From positions 1 through 64,000 of the forward strand of contig NZ_MOWM01000025.1 in NCBI RefSeq assembly GCF_016082275.1: 64,000 nucleotides of DNA. The letters run 5' to 3'. Source of the stretch: Variovorax sp. E3 (GTDB lineage Bacteria > Pseudomonadota > Gammaproteobacteria > Burkholderiales > Burkholderiaceae_C). The position numbers and the translations under genes are program-made. Below are positions 29,485 through 38,074 of this stretch, piece by piece. A model generated the notes under the pieces. That model saw only the letters and a list, made by a program, of their open reading frames with translations, was not told the DNA's origin and ran no database searches. How positions within the stretch are numbered: position 1 is the first letter of the stretch; every line of letters begins with the position of its first letter.

Positions 29485-30508
29485 TCAGGCGCGCAGGTCC
29501 AGCCCCTTCCACGCCTCGAGAACATCCACCTGCTTTCGCAGCCAGTCCACGGGCACTGAACTCATCCCCCAGTGATGCAGCCGCCCGGCTGCCTCGCCGA
29601 GGTTCCACAGGTGCCGAAGCTGGATGAACAGCGGCAGCGCGGCCACGTCGCGCTCGCTCACCTCGCCGCCGCCCGCGCGGTAGCCGCGCAGGTAGTGCGT
29701 CCAGCGCTCGCGCAGTGTGTCGTCGGGCTCCTTGAGGCCCTTGCGAAACAGGTACGACCAGGACATCACGCTCAGGTCGTATGCGAGGAAGCCTGGGCCC
29801 GCGTCGTCGAAGTCGAAGAACACGCTTTGCTTGACGCCGGCCGCGTCGGTGGCCACATGGTTGTTGAAGCCGTGCGTGTCGCCGTGGCACACGACCCGTG
29901 TGAGCCCGTTTTCGGCCGCGGCCAGCTCTTCGACGAGGCGCTGCATCAGTTGGCCGTACGTTTCCAGCAGCTGCGCGTCCAGCTCCGGATAGGCCTTCAG
30001 GTAACCCAGGGTCCTGCCGGCCAGGTGGTGGCCGTCCAGCGTGTAGCGGCTCGGCGGGCCCGCGTAGTCGCGCGCCGCTTCGTGGATGTGGGCCAGCGTG
30101 CGGCCGGTCAGCTCGAACTCGTCCAGCGTGTCGGGCGTCGTGCCCTCTGCATGGCGAAACAGGGCCAACGCGCGCGGCTTCGGGGAACTGCAGTTGGACG
30201 TGCGAGCGCCCATCCGCCGCCGGCACCGGCTCCGTCACCCCCGCGCCCCTGGCCGCCAGATGCGTCAGCAGCGCCACTTCGAAATCGACGTTGAAGCCGC
30301 CACGCGGGCGGATCGAATACAGGCGCGCCACGTACCGGCTGCCGTCGGCCATGCGCAGCGCGTAGTTGTCGTTGAGGCCACGCCGGATCAGGTGGCACTG
30401 CTGCACCGCAAGGCCATGATGCTGCGCCACCCAGCGCGCGACAGAGGCGGTGGCGGCGGTCGTGTGCGTCGGGACGAGATCGGGGTCGTGTCTTTCAGTA
30501 GGGGTCAT
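29485..30508 (-). CDS. Phosphotransferase (APH/SrkA-like kinase fold), frameshifted as read
   Basis: The N-terminal part (30508 to about 30195; LNDNYALRMADGSRYVARLY) and the rest (to 29485; ALALFRHAEGTTPDTLD, then VVCHGDTHGFNN and FFDFDDAGPGFLAYDLSV) together make one kinase of the aminoglycoside/choline phosphotransferase or SrkA type. The catalytic loop CHGDTHGFNN and the metal-binding FDFDD are intact. The frames join near 30195, needing a shift of one extra base or two missing bases, unlike most other breaks here. The substrate is unknown: a homoserine-like small molecule or a protein Ser/Thr are options. Confidence 0.75.
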
Positions 30509-30583
30509 GGCGCATTGTTCATGAACGGCCTTTTCATTCGCACACGGCCACGCGTCGGCCCACAGGCTTTGCGAGGAGCGATG

Positions 30584-31215
30584 CTACTGGCGCACGTAGC
30601 GCAAGTGTGTGGCGGTCGGCCCCTCGAGAACCCTGTCAATACGAAACTGCGGCATCGGCTCGCTCATGTTCTCGAACAGACGCCGGCCACTGCCGAACAG
30701 CACGGGCGCAACGCGATCTCCAGCTCGTCGACCACACCCAGCCCCAGGTACTGCTGGATCACATCCGCCCCGCCCGCGATTCGAATATCACGGCTGCCCG
30801 CGGCCTCCCGGGCCAGTTCCAGCGCACGCGCCGGCCCGTCGTTGACGAAGTAGAAGGTCGTCCCGCCGGGGCGCACCCATGGCTCGCGCTTTTCATGGGT
30901 CAGCACGTAGACCGGCGTGTGAAACGGCGCCTCTTCCGGCCAGGCGACCTCGCCCTGATCGAACATGCGCTTGCCCATGATGTTGGCGCCGATGCGCTCC
31001 ACGGTGCTGCGAACCAGGTCGTTGATCGGGCCCGTCTCTCCCCCCGGCCCGAGCTTGAGGAGGTTCTCGCGAAAGTACTGTTGATTGAAGATCCAGGCCA
31101 TCATCGCGCCCCACTTCGCGCCCCAGTTCTTGTACTCGGGCTTGCCCATGGTCATGCCTTCCGGGGCCATGTAGCCGTCGAGGCTGAGTCCGATGTTGAC
31201 GAATACCTTGCTCAT
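30584..31215 (-). CDS. Dihydrofolate reductase family protein (RibD C-terminal domain), frameshifted as read
   Basis: Starts SKVFVNIGLSLDGYMAPEG, the signature opening of the RibD-C/YyaP type. It continues through IMGKRMFDQGEVAWPEEAPF, PVYVLTHEKREPW, FYFVNDG and DIRIAGGADVIQQYLGLGVVDELEI. The read frame breaks near 30690. Adding one base gives the family ending (RPVLFGSGRRLFEN to LEGPTATHLRYVRQ, stop at 30584). Such proteins use NAD(P)H; most have unknown substrates. About 210 residues in total. The break is best explained as one missing base in a C/G run. Confidence 0.8.
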
Positions 31216-31391
31216 GATTTCTCCTTCGCAAATTCGAGTGGCGGCCTGACGCAGGCGCCGCGTGATTCGGGTGCGAAAGGAAGATGCCGGACCTTCCAAT
31301 GTGCACACCGTCCACAACTTTATCCCAAAAGTAGACGCTGTCCACAGAACTTCGGCTCTTGAGGCCTGCCCCCTCGAAGGCTCGCGGCCCC

Positions 31392-32516
31392 TTACCTCTT
31401 CACCAGCCGCCGCCGCGCCTTCACAGCCGAAGCCAGCCCTTCCAGCACCGGCACCGTCTGCCCGAAGCTGATGCACGCATCGGTGATCGACACGCCGTGC
31501 TTCAGCGGCACGCCCGGCTTCAGGTCTTGCCGCCCTTCTTCCAGATGGCTCTCGATCATGAGGCCCGTGATGCGCCGCTCGCCGCCCGCGATCTGCGCCG
31601 CCACGTCTTCGGCGACCACGATCTGCCGCTGGTGCTGCTTGCTGCTGTTGCCGTGCGAGACGTCGATCATCACCTGCGGCCGCAGGCCGTTCGCCAGCAG
31701 CGCCTCGCAGCTGGCCGCGACATCCGCCGCCGAATAATTGGGCGCCTTGCCGCCGCGCAGGATCACGTGGCAGTCGTCGTTGCCGCGCGTCTCGAAGATC
31801 GCGGCCATGCCCATCTTGGTCATGCCCATGAAGGCGTGCGGCGCGCGGGCCGCGAGGATGGCGTCGGCCGCGACCTTGACGCTGCCGTCCGTGCCGTTCT
31901 TGAAGCCGACCGGGCAGCTCAGGCCCGACGCCAGCTGCCGGTGGCTCTGGCTCTCGGTGGTGCGCGCGCCGATGGCACCCCAGGCGATCAGGTCGGCAAT
32001 GAACTGCGGGCTCAGCAGGTCGAGAAACTCGGTGCCCGTGGGCAGGCCCAGCGTCGTCAGCTCGAGCAGCAGGCGCCGCGCGCGCTCCAGCCCTTCGTTG
32101 ATGGCGAAGCTGCCGTCCAGGTGCGGGTCGTTGATGTAGCCCTTCCAGCCCACGGTGGTGCGCGGCTTCTCGAAATAGGCGCGCATGACGATGATCAGGT
32201 CGTCCTGCAGCGAATCGGCGACGGTCTTCAGGCGGTGCGCGTATTCGATCGCCTGGTCGTGGTCATGGATGGAGCATGGCCCGACCACCACCACCAGCCG
32301 GTCGTCGCGGTCGTGCAGCACGTCGGCGATTTCCGCGCGGCTGCGCTCGACCAGCGCCAGCGTGTTGTCGCGCACGGGCACGCGCTCTTGCAGCAGCGCG
32401 GGCGTCATGAGGGGGCGAACGGCGCCGATGCGCACGTCGTCGATGCGGGTGGTGTCGAGCGTGCTGTCGCGGGAGCCGATTTCGGCGTCGTGGAGGGGGT
32501 CGTCGAGGCGGGGCAT
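31392..32516 (-). CDS. 3-deoxy-7-phosphoheptulonate (DAHP) synthase, class I
   Basis: 374 residues, slightly longer than AroF/G/H (about 350-356). It condenses PEP and erythrose-4-phosphate in the first step of the shikimate pathway. Motifs: VVVGPCSIHDHDQAIEYA, MRAYFEKPRTTVGWKGYINDP, EFLDLLSPQFIADLIAWGAIGARTTESQ, GFKNGTDG and MIDVSHGNSSKQH. It stands alone (the gaps are 176 and 125 bp). It supplies, in the opposite direction, the same intermediates that the 48-56 kb cluster degrades. The feedback amino acid cannot be read from sequence. Confidence 0.93.
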   Translation of the reverse strand: MPRLDDPLHDAEIGSRDSTLDTTRIDDVRIGAVRPLMTPALLQERVPVRDNTLALVERSRAEIADVLHDRDDRLVVVVGPCSIHDHDQAIEYAHRLKTVADSLQDDLIIVMRAYFEKPRTTVGWKGYINDPHLDGSFAINEGLERARRLLLELTTLGLPTGTEFLDLLSPQFIADLIAWGAIGARTTESQSHRQLASGLSCPVGFKNGTDGSVKVAADAILAARAPHAFMGMTKMGMAAIFETRGNDDCHVILRGGKAPNYSAADVAASCEALLANGLRPQVMIDVSHGNSSKQHQRQIVVAEDVAAQIAGGERRITGLMIESHLEEGRQDLKPGVPLKHGVSITDACISFGQTVPVLEGLASAVKARRRLVKR

Positions 32517-32641
32517 GGTCGTGGCTTTGATTTCGAATGGGGCTGGGGGGATTGTCCTCTTGAAGGCGCGCGGGGCCGGAACCGCGCTTGAGTCAGGGCC
32601 ACATCGAGCCTCGAACCCACTGCAGATTCATTCTTCGCCAC

Positions 32642-33367
32642 TCAATCGGCCACTTCGCCAGCAATCCTTTCCAGCACCTCGCGCGGTCGGTCCGTGATCA
32701 CATCGCCATGACTCACGACGATGCGCACCAGGCCCGGCTCGGCCGCCCACGCGCGCATGGCTGCCGCCGTGGCCGCATGGTCCTTCACGAACATCTTCTC
32801 GCCGACCCACGGCATCTGCGGCTCCTTCACGCCGAAGCCCATGAGGCGTGCCATCACCTTGGCGCCCAGCCCGTCGGGATGATGCACATTGGCAATGATG
32901 TCGTTGACAACCAGCGAGGTCCCGTCGGAGCGCCGCACGATCAGCGCGGCTTCCTTGTCTTCCACACCCGGCACGCAGAGGAACTCCACGCTCGGGTCGC
33001 CGAACACGTTGGCAGTCGCATCCACCGGCACGGCCTCGGACACGGCCTCTCGCGCGCCCGGCGGGCAGACGACCTGCGCGGCCGGATAGCGTCGCTTCCA
33101 GGCCTTGACGTCGAGGCGGTGCGCAATGCCGGGAACGATCAGGAACGCCACCGACCCCATCGCCTCGAGTTGCTCCATCTCCCGCTCGCGCAACGGAATC
33201 GCGCTCCACACGGCGAGCCGGCGGTCCGGCAGTGAGAGCACGGTCATGCGACGCGGAAAATGGCCGAGCGGCATGTCGATTTCGCCCGCCACGGTGTGCA
33301 AGCCCTCGCCCAGCATTTCGAGCGGGCCGTGCTTGCCGACCTTCCATTCGTCGTTGAGTCTGGACAT
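32642..33367 (-). CDS. DUF4336 domain-containing protein (metallo-hydrolase-like)
   Basis: 241 residues from the ATG at 33367. Sequence landmarks GEIDMPLGHFPRRMTVLSLPDRRLAVW, IPLREREMEQLEAMGSVAFLIVPG, KAWKRRYPAAQVVCPPGARE and VSHGDVITDRPREVLE follow the DUF4336 pattern, a degenerate metallo-beta-lactamase fold. The HxHxDH metal motif of true MBLs is not visible, so catalytic activity is uncertain. It is cytoplasmic (no signal peptide). The 256 bp upstream holds no gene that I can support. Confidence 0.68.
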   Translation of the reverse strand: MSRLNDEWKVGKHGPLEMLGEGLHTVAGEIDMPLGHFPRRMTVLSLPDRRLAVWSAIPLREREMEQLEAMGSVAFLIVPGIAHRLDVKAWKRRYPAAQVVCPPGAREAVSEAVPVDATANVFGDPSVEFLCVPGVEDKEAALIVRRSDGTSLVVNDIIANVHHPDGLGAKVMARLMGFGVKEPQMPWVGEKMFVKDHAATAAAMRAWAAEPGLVRIVVSHGDVITDRPREVLERIAGEVAD

Positions 33368-33623
33368 CTGGGTACCTCCGTCATGTGGGGACGACGTTTG
33401 AACGCCGACATGCTGCAACGTGAACCTGCGGCTCGCACCCGGGCGCCGGTCGCTTGCGCAAGATCGTGTAGGAGACCCGATGCCCTTCAGCGCCGATGCC
33501 ATGTTCACCTCGAACCGCCGGCCGTCCGTGCAACACTCCGGCTCACGGCCCGCCGTTCATTCACCTTGAACCAGGCGTTCGCGGCCGCACATCCACGCCA
33601 GAGAGCCACCCCGCAGAACAAAC

Positions 33624-33836
33624 ATGAAGACCATCGACGAGATGCTGAACCTCGACTTGCTGACGCCCGACCAGCACCATCAGATCAACGCCTGGATCGC
33701 GCGCGCCAATTCGCCCGAAGAAATCTTGCAGATGCCAGCGCCACTCTGGCAAGCCGTGGAACGCGCCAGCGAAGTCATGGGCATCGACGCAGACCTGACG
33801 AGACCGCCTGCGCTTGATGCGGGCGGCGCCAACTAG
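33624..33836 (+). CDS. Small hypothetical protein
   Basis: 70 residues, MKTIDEMLNLDLLTPDQHHQINAWIARA then a helical middle (SPEEILQMPAPLWQAVERASEVMGID) and a short tail. Predicted all-helical, soluble and acidic. The ATG at 33624 is preceded by CAGAACAAAC, without a strong ribosome-binding site. It marks the start of the stretch of small orphan genes. The family is not recognised. Confidence 0.55.
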   Translation: MKTIDEMLNLDLLTPDQHHQINAWIARANSPEEILQMPAPLWQAVERASEVMGIDADLTRPPALDAGGAN

Positions 33837-33914
33837 CGTCGTCGAACAGGAAGACGTGCTGCCCGCGGGCGGTGTTGGCACAATCGGCGCACTCAACTTG
33901 CCAATGGAGAAGCA

Positions 33915-34124
33915 ATGACGGAACCGACAAAGGTGAAGGGACCCGCCTCGTACTTTCCTTCCATCGAGAAGACATACGAGCAGCCGATTGCGCACTGGAT
34001 GGGTATTCTCGAGAACGCCGATTCTCGCAAGCACATGGAGCTTGTGAGCAAGCTCAAGACCGAGCATCAGATGGGGCACGGGCATGCGAATGCCTTGGTT
34101 GCGGCGTTTCTGGCGAAGACATAG
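33915..34124 (+). CDS. DUF4287 domain-containing protein
   Basis: 69 residues. SYFPSIEKTYEQPIAHWMGIL and KHMELVSKLKTEHQMGHGHANALVA match the small DUF4287 family, whose function is unknown. The central GHGHANALVA helix is the most conserved part. GAGAAGC lies just before the ATG. It sits alone between short intergenic stretches at the left side of the AT-richer island. Confidence 0.82.
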   Translation: MTEPTKVKGPASYFPSIEKTYEQPIAHWMGILENADSRKHMELVSKLKTEHQMGHGHANALVAAFLAKT

Positions 34125-34282
34125 GAACGCTGGGCTGCCAGGATGCGCGCTCTTGTCACTTGCGCCGGATTCAGATTTCTTGATTGAGTTAGGCGCTCGC
34201 CGCTTCCTGCCCATGACGGCATGCGGCCATCAGCAGACCTTCGGTACAGGTCGGCAGTTGTGACAAGAATGAGGCGATAGGG

Positions 34283-34579
34283 GTGACGATGACAGCACGC
34301 GAAAGTGAAGTGACGATAGGCCTGCGCGATGTGAGAAGTTCGCTCGAACTTCAGCAACGGCTGATGACCTCGCTCGATTTTCCAGGTTGGTACGGGAACA
34401 ACTGGAATGCTTTTTGGGACGCCATCACAGGCTTGGTGGACATGCCGCATCGGCTGCGCTTAGTCGGTTGGGCTTCCCTTGAAGACCGCCTTCCGCTCGA
34501 TGCCAAGCAACTCCAGGAATGCCTTACACAAATGCAAGACGAGCAGCCAACCTTGGCTGCCGCTGTAAGCTACGAATAG
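34283..34579 (+). CDS. Barstar-family ribonuclease inhibitor / immunity protein
   Basis: Up to 98 residues from GTG 34283, or 96 from the ATG at 34289, which has AGGGG upstream. The barstar fold is evident from VRSSLELQQRLMTSLDFPGWYGNNWNAFWDAITG (compare the barstar motif YYGENLDALWD) and the second block PHRLRLVGWASLEDRLPLDAKQLQECL. Barstar proteins bind and block RNases such as barnase or RNase toxins of contact-dependent systems. No cognate RNase gene is in the window, so it looks like an orphan immunity gene. Confidence 0.85.
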   Translation: MTMTARESEVTIGLRDVRSSLELQQRLMTSLDFPGWYGNNWNAFWDAITGLVDMPHRLRLVGWASLEDRLPLDAKQLQECLTQMQDEQPTLAAAVSYE

Positions 34580-34634
34580 AGGGCAGACTTCGGGCCAGGA
34601 CCGGACTTTCCCGCAGTCGCTCCAAGGTCTATTC

Positions 34635-35043
34635 ATGAACAACTACGTCCTTGCCCTTGATCTCAAACGCGATGAGCCAGATACCCCGACCGGGTCTGGC
34701 CGAGTTTCTAACTCGTTGCGCCGAGCTTTTTCCTCGCATCGTTATGTTCACCACCGTCAAGGAAGAGCGATTCCGAAAGATCGCGCGCTTGCTGGTCGAC
34801 GAGCAAGTCGCGCCCGCCTGGTTCGCGGATATGGAGTACATCACTTGGCACGGTGAGACAAAAGACCTGCAATTTGTCCCTGGCGTGCATGCGCACCAAG
34901 TGTTACTGGTAGACGATTTTGAGAAGTACGTTCATCCAGGCCAGGAAGCACAGTGGCTGCAGATTGAATACTTCGACTATCCCTATGGTTCAACGGATAC
35001 CGGCCTCGCCAAGATGCTTCAAATACTTGCGGCGCGTATTTGA
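34635..35043 (+). pseudogene. NIF/HAD-type phosphatase, catalytic motif deleted
   Basis: The frame 34651-35043 encodes ISNAMSQIPRPGLAEFLTRCAEL, IVMFTTVKEERFRKIARLL, DMEYITWHGETKDLQFVPG and LLVDDFEKYVHPGQEAQW, which follows the NIF-like HAD phosphatases. The start MNNYVLALDL, which should run into the DxDxT-type nucleophile motif, is present at 34635 but in another frame. The two frames overlap at TTGATCT (34657-34663). A 17-bp deletion between two copies of TTGATCT would remove the catalytic loop and produce exactly this frame change. The gene is therefore probably dead; a short product from 34672 would lack the nucleophile Asp. Confidence 0.62.
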
Positions 35044-35251
35044 TCGATGATTCCATAGGGCGCTGCTGTGGCAAGAGTCGGCCAGTAGCAGTCGGTCGGC
35101 CGCGCCTCAGAATTCGTGGGATAGCGGACGTTCGCGGCGCGCGCGCAACGACTTCTTGTAGATTGTGTTGAAGCGCGTGCACACCCACCGCGGCGCGACA
35201 AGAATTGGCGCCAGCATCGACCTGAACCTGAACTGATTGAGGAAGCATTGC
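35044..35251. other. Intergenic stretch with degenerate repeat copy
   Basis: No supported gene. It holds GAGTCGGCCAGTAGCAG followed by TCGGTCGGCC at about 35076-35101 and AGCGGACGTTCGCG near 35123. Both resemble the island's TACAGTCGGCC and GTCCGC repeat blocks in degraded form. Confidence 0.35.
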
Positions 35252-35405
35252 TTGAGCTACGTTCTAGAACCCGAAGTCGCAGGCGGGTGGGGACTTGGTA
35301 CAGACGCCGACACCTCCGTTCACCCTCCGTTGGTGCGACGGCTTGTCTACCATTTCGAGGATTGGTTAGGGGATGACCTGCTCGAAACCTTTCCTTGTCG
35401 AGTTG
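35252..35405 (+). pseudogene. 5' fragment of a small immunity-like gene cut by an IS element
   Basis: A TTG at 35252 with GAGGAAG seven bases upstream starts SYVLEPEVAGGWGLGTDADT, then VHPPLVRRLVYHFEDWLGDDLLETFPC. It resembles, from memory, a family of about 130-150-residue proteins found with toxin/immunity loci. The frame runs into the IS481 inverted repeat at about 35406 and loses similarity. No remainder of the gene is found on the far side of the IS, so sequence was lost as well as interrupted. Confidence 0.5.
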
Positions 35406-36328
35406 CAATAGGTTGTTCCCGCCAAGTCGGGAAGCTGGAGATTTGTAGCCCAAGGCCGAGTGCGGCCTCCTGGCGTTGTAGTAGCTCAGGAACGCAGGCA
35501 ACGATGTTGTGCGTTCCTTGCTGTTGGCCCAGACGCGGCCATAGGCCCACTCGCGCAGACAGGTCTGGATGAATCGCTCGGCCTTGCCGTTGGTCTGTGG
35601 GCGATAGGGCCTGGTGAAGGAGTGTTTGATACCCAAGGCTTGGCAAGTCCTGGCGAACAACTGTGAGCGATAGGCCGATCCGTTGTCGGTGATCAGGCGC
35701 TTGATGGTCACGCCCAAGGCCGCGTAGTGAGCCACGGCGGCCTGCAGGAACGCGACGGCCGAGCCCTTGCGCTCATCGTCGTGCATCTGCACGAAGCCCG
35801 CTCGCGAGTGATCGTCGATGGCCACGTGAGCAAACTCCCAGCCTGCGCCTCGCGTGGCATCGCGGCGATCGCCTGTCACTCGGTGGCTGGGTTGCACGAT
35901 GCGCCCGAGCTTCTTTGTGTCGATATGCAGCAGCTCGCCGGGCGCTCTCGCTCGTAACGAACGATTGGCGCAATGGGGTCCAGCGCCTTCAGGCTGGACA
36001 GCCCCAGGCACGCGAGCAGGCGACTGACGGTGGACACGCTGCGCCCGACGATGGTGGCGATGCGGCGCATGGGCATGCGCGAGCGGCGCAACTGCTCGAT
36101 GCGCTCGCGCAGGGCCGCGTCCAGGTTCGTGCGCGTGCGGGCCGGACGAGAGCTGCGATCGTGCAAGCCCCGCACGCCGCCTTCCAGGAAGCGCTTGAGC
36201 CACTTGCGCGCGGTGCGCGGGCTGATACCTGCCGCCTCGGCAGCAGGTATCAGCCCCATTCCTGCGATGCGTTCGACAAGCAACTTGCGACCTTCCAATG
36301 TCAATCTGGCATTCTTATGGCTGTTCAT
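35400..36328 (-). pseudogene. IS481-family transposase, frameshifted and without its own stop
   Basis: N-terminal HTH part (36328 to about 35940): LLVERIAGMGLIPAAEAAGI then SPRTARKWLKRFLEGGVRGL. After a one-base frame break near 35938 the DDE integrase core follows: FAHVAIDDHSRAGFVQMHDD, IKRLITDNGSAYRS and ERFIQTCLREWAYGR, ending RRPHSALGYKSPASRLGGN. The D, D and E residues are all visible. The second frame has no stop inside the IS and reads through the inverted repeat into flanking DNA as far as 35019. The break may be an assembly error, as elsewhere in the window. Confidence 0.75.
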
Positions 36329-36408
36329 CCGGTGGGATTCCTCTGTGACTCTGAAGCGTGGTAACTCCAGTTTCCCAGACCCATTCGGGTGAACAACCTA
36401 TTGAGACA
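35400..36408 (-). mobile_element. IS481-family insertion sequence, about 1.0 kb
   Basis: The ends are imperfect inverted repeats. At 36391-36408 (read on the minus strand) TGTCTCAATAGGTTGTTC begins the element; at 35406-35418 (plus strand) CAATAGGTTGTTC begins the other end, and both continue into a related stretch ending AACTGGAG / AGCTGGAG. One transposase gene fills it. The exact outer bases and a target duplication cannot be fixed by eye: no flush direct repeat was found. Different broken genes lie on the two sides. Confidence 0.8.
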
Positions 36409-36429
36409 TCACAGCTAGCGAAACCAGCC

Positions 36430-36702
36430 ATGCCTTCTGCTGCCTATTCCATGAAGCTTGCACTCGCCGTAAAGACCAATATTCGACTGGACATCGAGAT
36501 CGAAGGAAATCCAGTGGCCGTAGTCCGCGCCGAGACTGAGGTTGATGGACGCATAAAAAGTCGAGACCTTGTCCAGTCCAGCGGCGTCGTCGAATGGGAC
36601 ACCGCGGTTTTCAAAGCAATCGATCAGACGAGTCGCTTACCGCTTGAGGCCAACGAAACGCTGCCGAAGGTAGTCGAGTTTCATTTTCGACCGAGGGAGT
36701 GA
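36430..36702 (+). pseudogene. TonB/TolA C-terminal-like domain, N-terminus missing
   Basis: 90 residues from the ATG at 36430. VVRAETEVDGRIKSRDLVQSSG, VVEWDTAVFKAIDQTSRLP and KVVEFHFRPRE match the C-terminal energy-transducer domain of TonB/TolA-like proteins, including the typical FRPRE ending. The usual N-terminal membrane anchor and proline-rich spacer are absent. The open frame upstream comes straight out of the IS481 end 21 bp away, so the gene was most likely truncated by the insertion. It could instead be a small free domain. Confidence 0.5.
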
Positions 36703-36754
36703 TGGTGACCCCGCGCGCTTCTGCGAACGTTGCCTGCCGAGTAGGTTGGACTTC

Positions 36755-36802
36755 CGGTTTGGGCCCGGTGGAGCCAGCGCCCTTTCGACTACAGTCGGCC
36801 AT
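36755..36802 (+). repeat. 48-bp island repeat, copy 1
   Basis: Begins CCGGTTTGGGCCCG and ends CTACAGTCGGCCA. The copy at 38679-38726 has the same length, with 33 of 48 positions identical by hand alignment: conserved ends, variable middle. It lies between the TonB-like fragment and the next membrane protein gene. Confidence 0.6.
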
Positions 36803-36821
36803 GAGCAGACGCTGTCACCCA

Positions 36822-37214
36822 ATGCCTAAATACCTCCGCATCGCGTGCATCCTCTTCATCTTCACGTTTTGTGGAATGGCTGTCCTTGCTCCTCTCCATG
36901 AATCAGGAATTTATCGGGTTACGTCGCCGCTGCTGTTAGTTTCGTTCGCCGTGGTTGCGATCCTCTTCATGCGTCGAGCTCAATGGACGTGGCAATGGAT
37001 GAAGTGGATGGGCATCGTGACGTTAGTAATCAATGGCAGCTTCTTTCCAGAGCCAAGGTTCTATGGGCCATATACGGTGCCTGCACGCATCTTCATCTCC
37101 ATACAACTGCTGGCCTGTTGCGTAATTCTTTGGTCTATCGTGCGCCACCAAAACACTTGGGCTTGGTTTACGAACCGCCGCGCTGGCGCTCAAAGGTCTA
37201 CAGAAATTTCTTGA
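36822..37214 (+). CDS. Small membrane protein of unknown function
   Basis: 130 residues from the ATG at 36822 (MPKYLRIACILFIFTFCG). Four hydrophobic segments are visible: ILFIFTFCGMAVLAPL, PLLLVSFAVVAILFM, MKWMGIVTLVINGSFF and ISIQLLACCVILWSIV, followed by a basic tail. An ATG at 36801 is in frame but falls inside the repeat, so the later one is preferred. No family recognised; inner-membrane location is inferred. Confidence 0.5.
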   Translation: MPKYLRIACILFIFTFCGMAVLAPLHESGIYRVTSPLLLVSFAVVAILFMRRAQWTWQWMKWMGIVTLVINGSFFPEPRFYGPYTVPARIFISIQLLACCVILWSIVRHQNTWAWFTNRRAGAQRSTEIS

Positions 37215-37292
37215 TGCGCCAGCCACGGACGCGATCCCGAGCGTCAGCTTTTTTCGCGCGCCCGACGGTCTGCCAAGATAGCGCACTCCGTT

Positions 37293-37319
37293 ACGGTTGT
37301 CGGCCACAACCAGACATCC
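37293..37319 (+). repeat. Partial island repeat (TCGGCCACAACC block)
   Basis: ACGGTTGTCGGCCACAACC followed by AGACATCC. The stretch GTCGGCCACAACC is shared with the end of the 38679 copy and its flank. It is in the 153-bp gap between the membrane protein and the secreted protein genes. Confidence 0.45.
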
Positions 37320-37367
37320 AAGCGGACGTCTCGCGGCGCCGCTCAGTTTCAACGTCAGGACTTACAA

Positions 37368-37805
37368 ATGCCGCGCCTTCACAGATCTGTCGCGCTCCTG
37401 ACCCTAATCGCCGTTAGCCCGTTCTCTCCGCAGAGTACCGCAAGTTCGGTAGCGGAGAAGTTCCGGATACATAACGTGGCTGCGCTAATTCCGCCGGCAA
37501 GAATGCCGACAGAGGTGCAGTTGGAAATGCTCAAACAATGCAGGTCGACGAGTGTCGATCCCGCAAATCCACTTCAAATTTCTAGCAGCGATAAAAAGCT
37601 TTTGCAAGGGCATGACTCGCTAAGGTTCTTTGCGAACGGTGCTCCGCAGGTCGCGCTGGCTTGGTATCCAGCAGCCCTGTTGGATCCCACTGGAACACAC
37701 ACCGAACCAGGAGTGACAGCATCTGTCGCCGACACATTTGTCATTTGTTTTCTCAAAAAAGGCTACAGGTATGGAACATATCAGCAAAAAATAGTTTTTC
37801 CATAA
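37368..37805 (+). CDS. Secreted hypothetical protein
   Basis: 145 residues, MPRLHRSVALLTLIAVSPF with a Sec signal (cleavage near STA). The mature part has two cysteines (KQCRST and VICFLK) and a C-terminal beta-rich stretch (DTFVICFLKKGYRYGTYQQK). Codon use is less GC-biased than in flanking chromosomal genes. It stands alone with a partial repeat upstream. The family is not recognised. Confidence 0.55.
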   Translation: MPRLHRSVALLTLIAVSPFSPQSTASSVAEKFRIHNVAALIPPARMPTEVQLEMLKQCRSTSVDPANPLQISSSDKKLLQGHDSLRFFANGAPQVALAWYPAALLDPTGTHTEPGVTASVADTFVICFLKKGYRYGTYQQKIVFP

Positions 37806-37960
37806 GGCTTGCTCGGCCATAAGAAACGTTCGAAGTGACACAGAAGCTCTTCTTGTTTCATTTGCCGAGATTTTCATCATGAAGCATGACTGGTTAATGG
37901 CCATCAATACAGGATATTTCATGATGTGTGAATCCAAGTATCTCTTCGCACTCGTAAGTG

Positions 37961-38035
37961 ATGGAGCGGCACAACGCTCTCGAATGGATATTGAACGAAA
38001 ACGGTACCTTGGACGACGTAGAGCTCAGCACCTGA
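37961..38035 (+). pseudogene. Possible C-terminal remnant of a DUF4272-type gene
   Basis: The short frame MERHNALEWILNENGTLDDV then ELST resembles the usual ending of DUF4272 proteins (ERHxALNWL...WDDVxxDT), from memory. Nothing convincing precedes it in the 269-bp gap, so it would be a remnant only. A repeat copy begins seven bases after its stop. Confidence 0.3.
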
Positions 38036-38041
38036 TTCGGG

Positions 38042-38064
38042 TGACGGCCAATTGCAGACGTTTG
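38042..38064 (+). repeat. Post-stop island motif TGACGGCCAAYTGC, copy 1
   Basis: TGACGGCCAATTGCAGACG then TTTG. It matches the copy at 39068-39092 at 19 of the first 23 positions. It lies just after the stop of the DUF4272-like remnant. Confidence 0.5.
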
Positions 38065-38074
38065 AAGACATCCC

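Noticed and set aside
31300-31350. Two GTCCACA repeats upstream of the DHFR-like gene as an operator
   Set aside because: Spacing of 30 bp and only seven matching bases; no other support.
34188-34194. GTTAGGC, which fits the integron attC core GTTRRRY
   Set aside because: No matching RYYYAAC partner is found at the right distance, and no integrase is in the window. A single 7-mer is not evidence of an attC site.
35383-36425. CGAAACC on both sides of the IS481 element as a target duplication
   Set aside because: The copies are not flush with the element ends (over ten bases away on each side), so chance is likelier.
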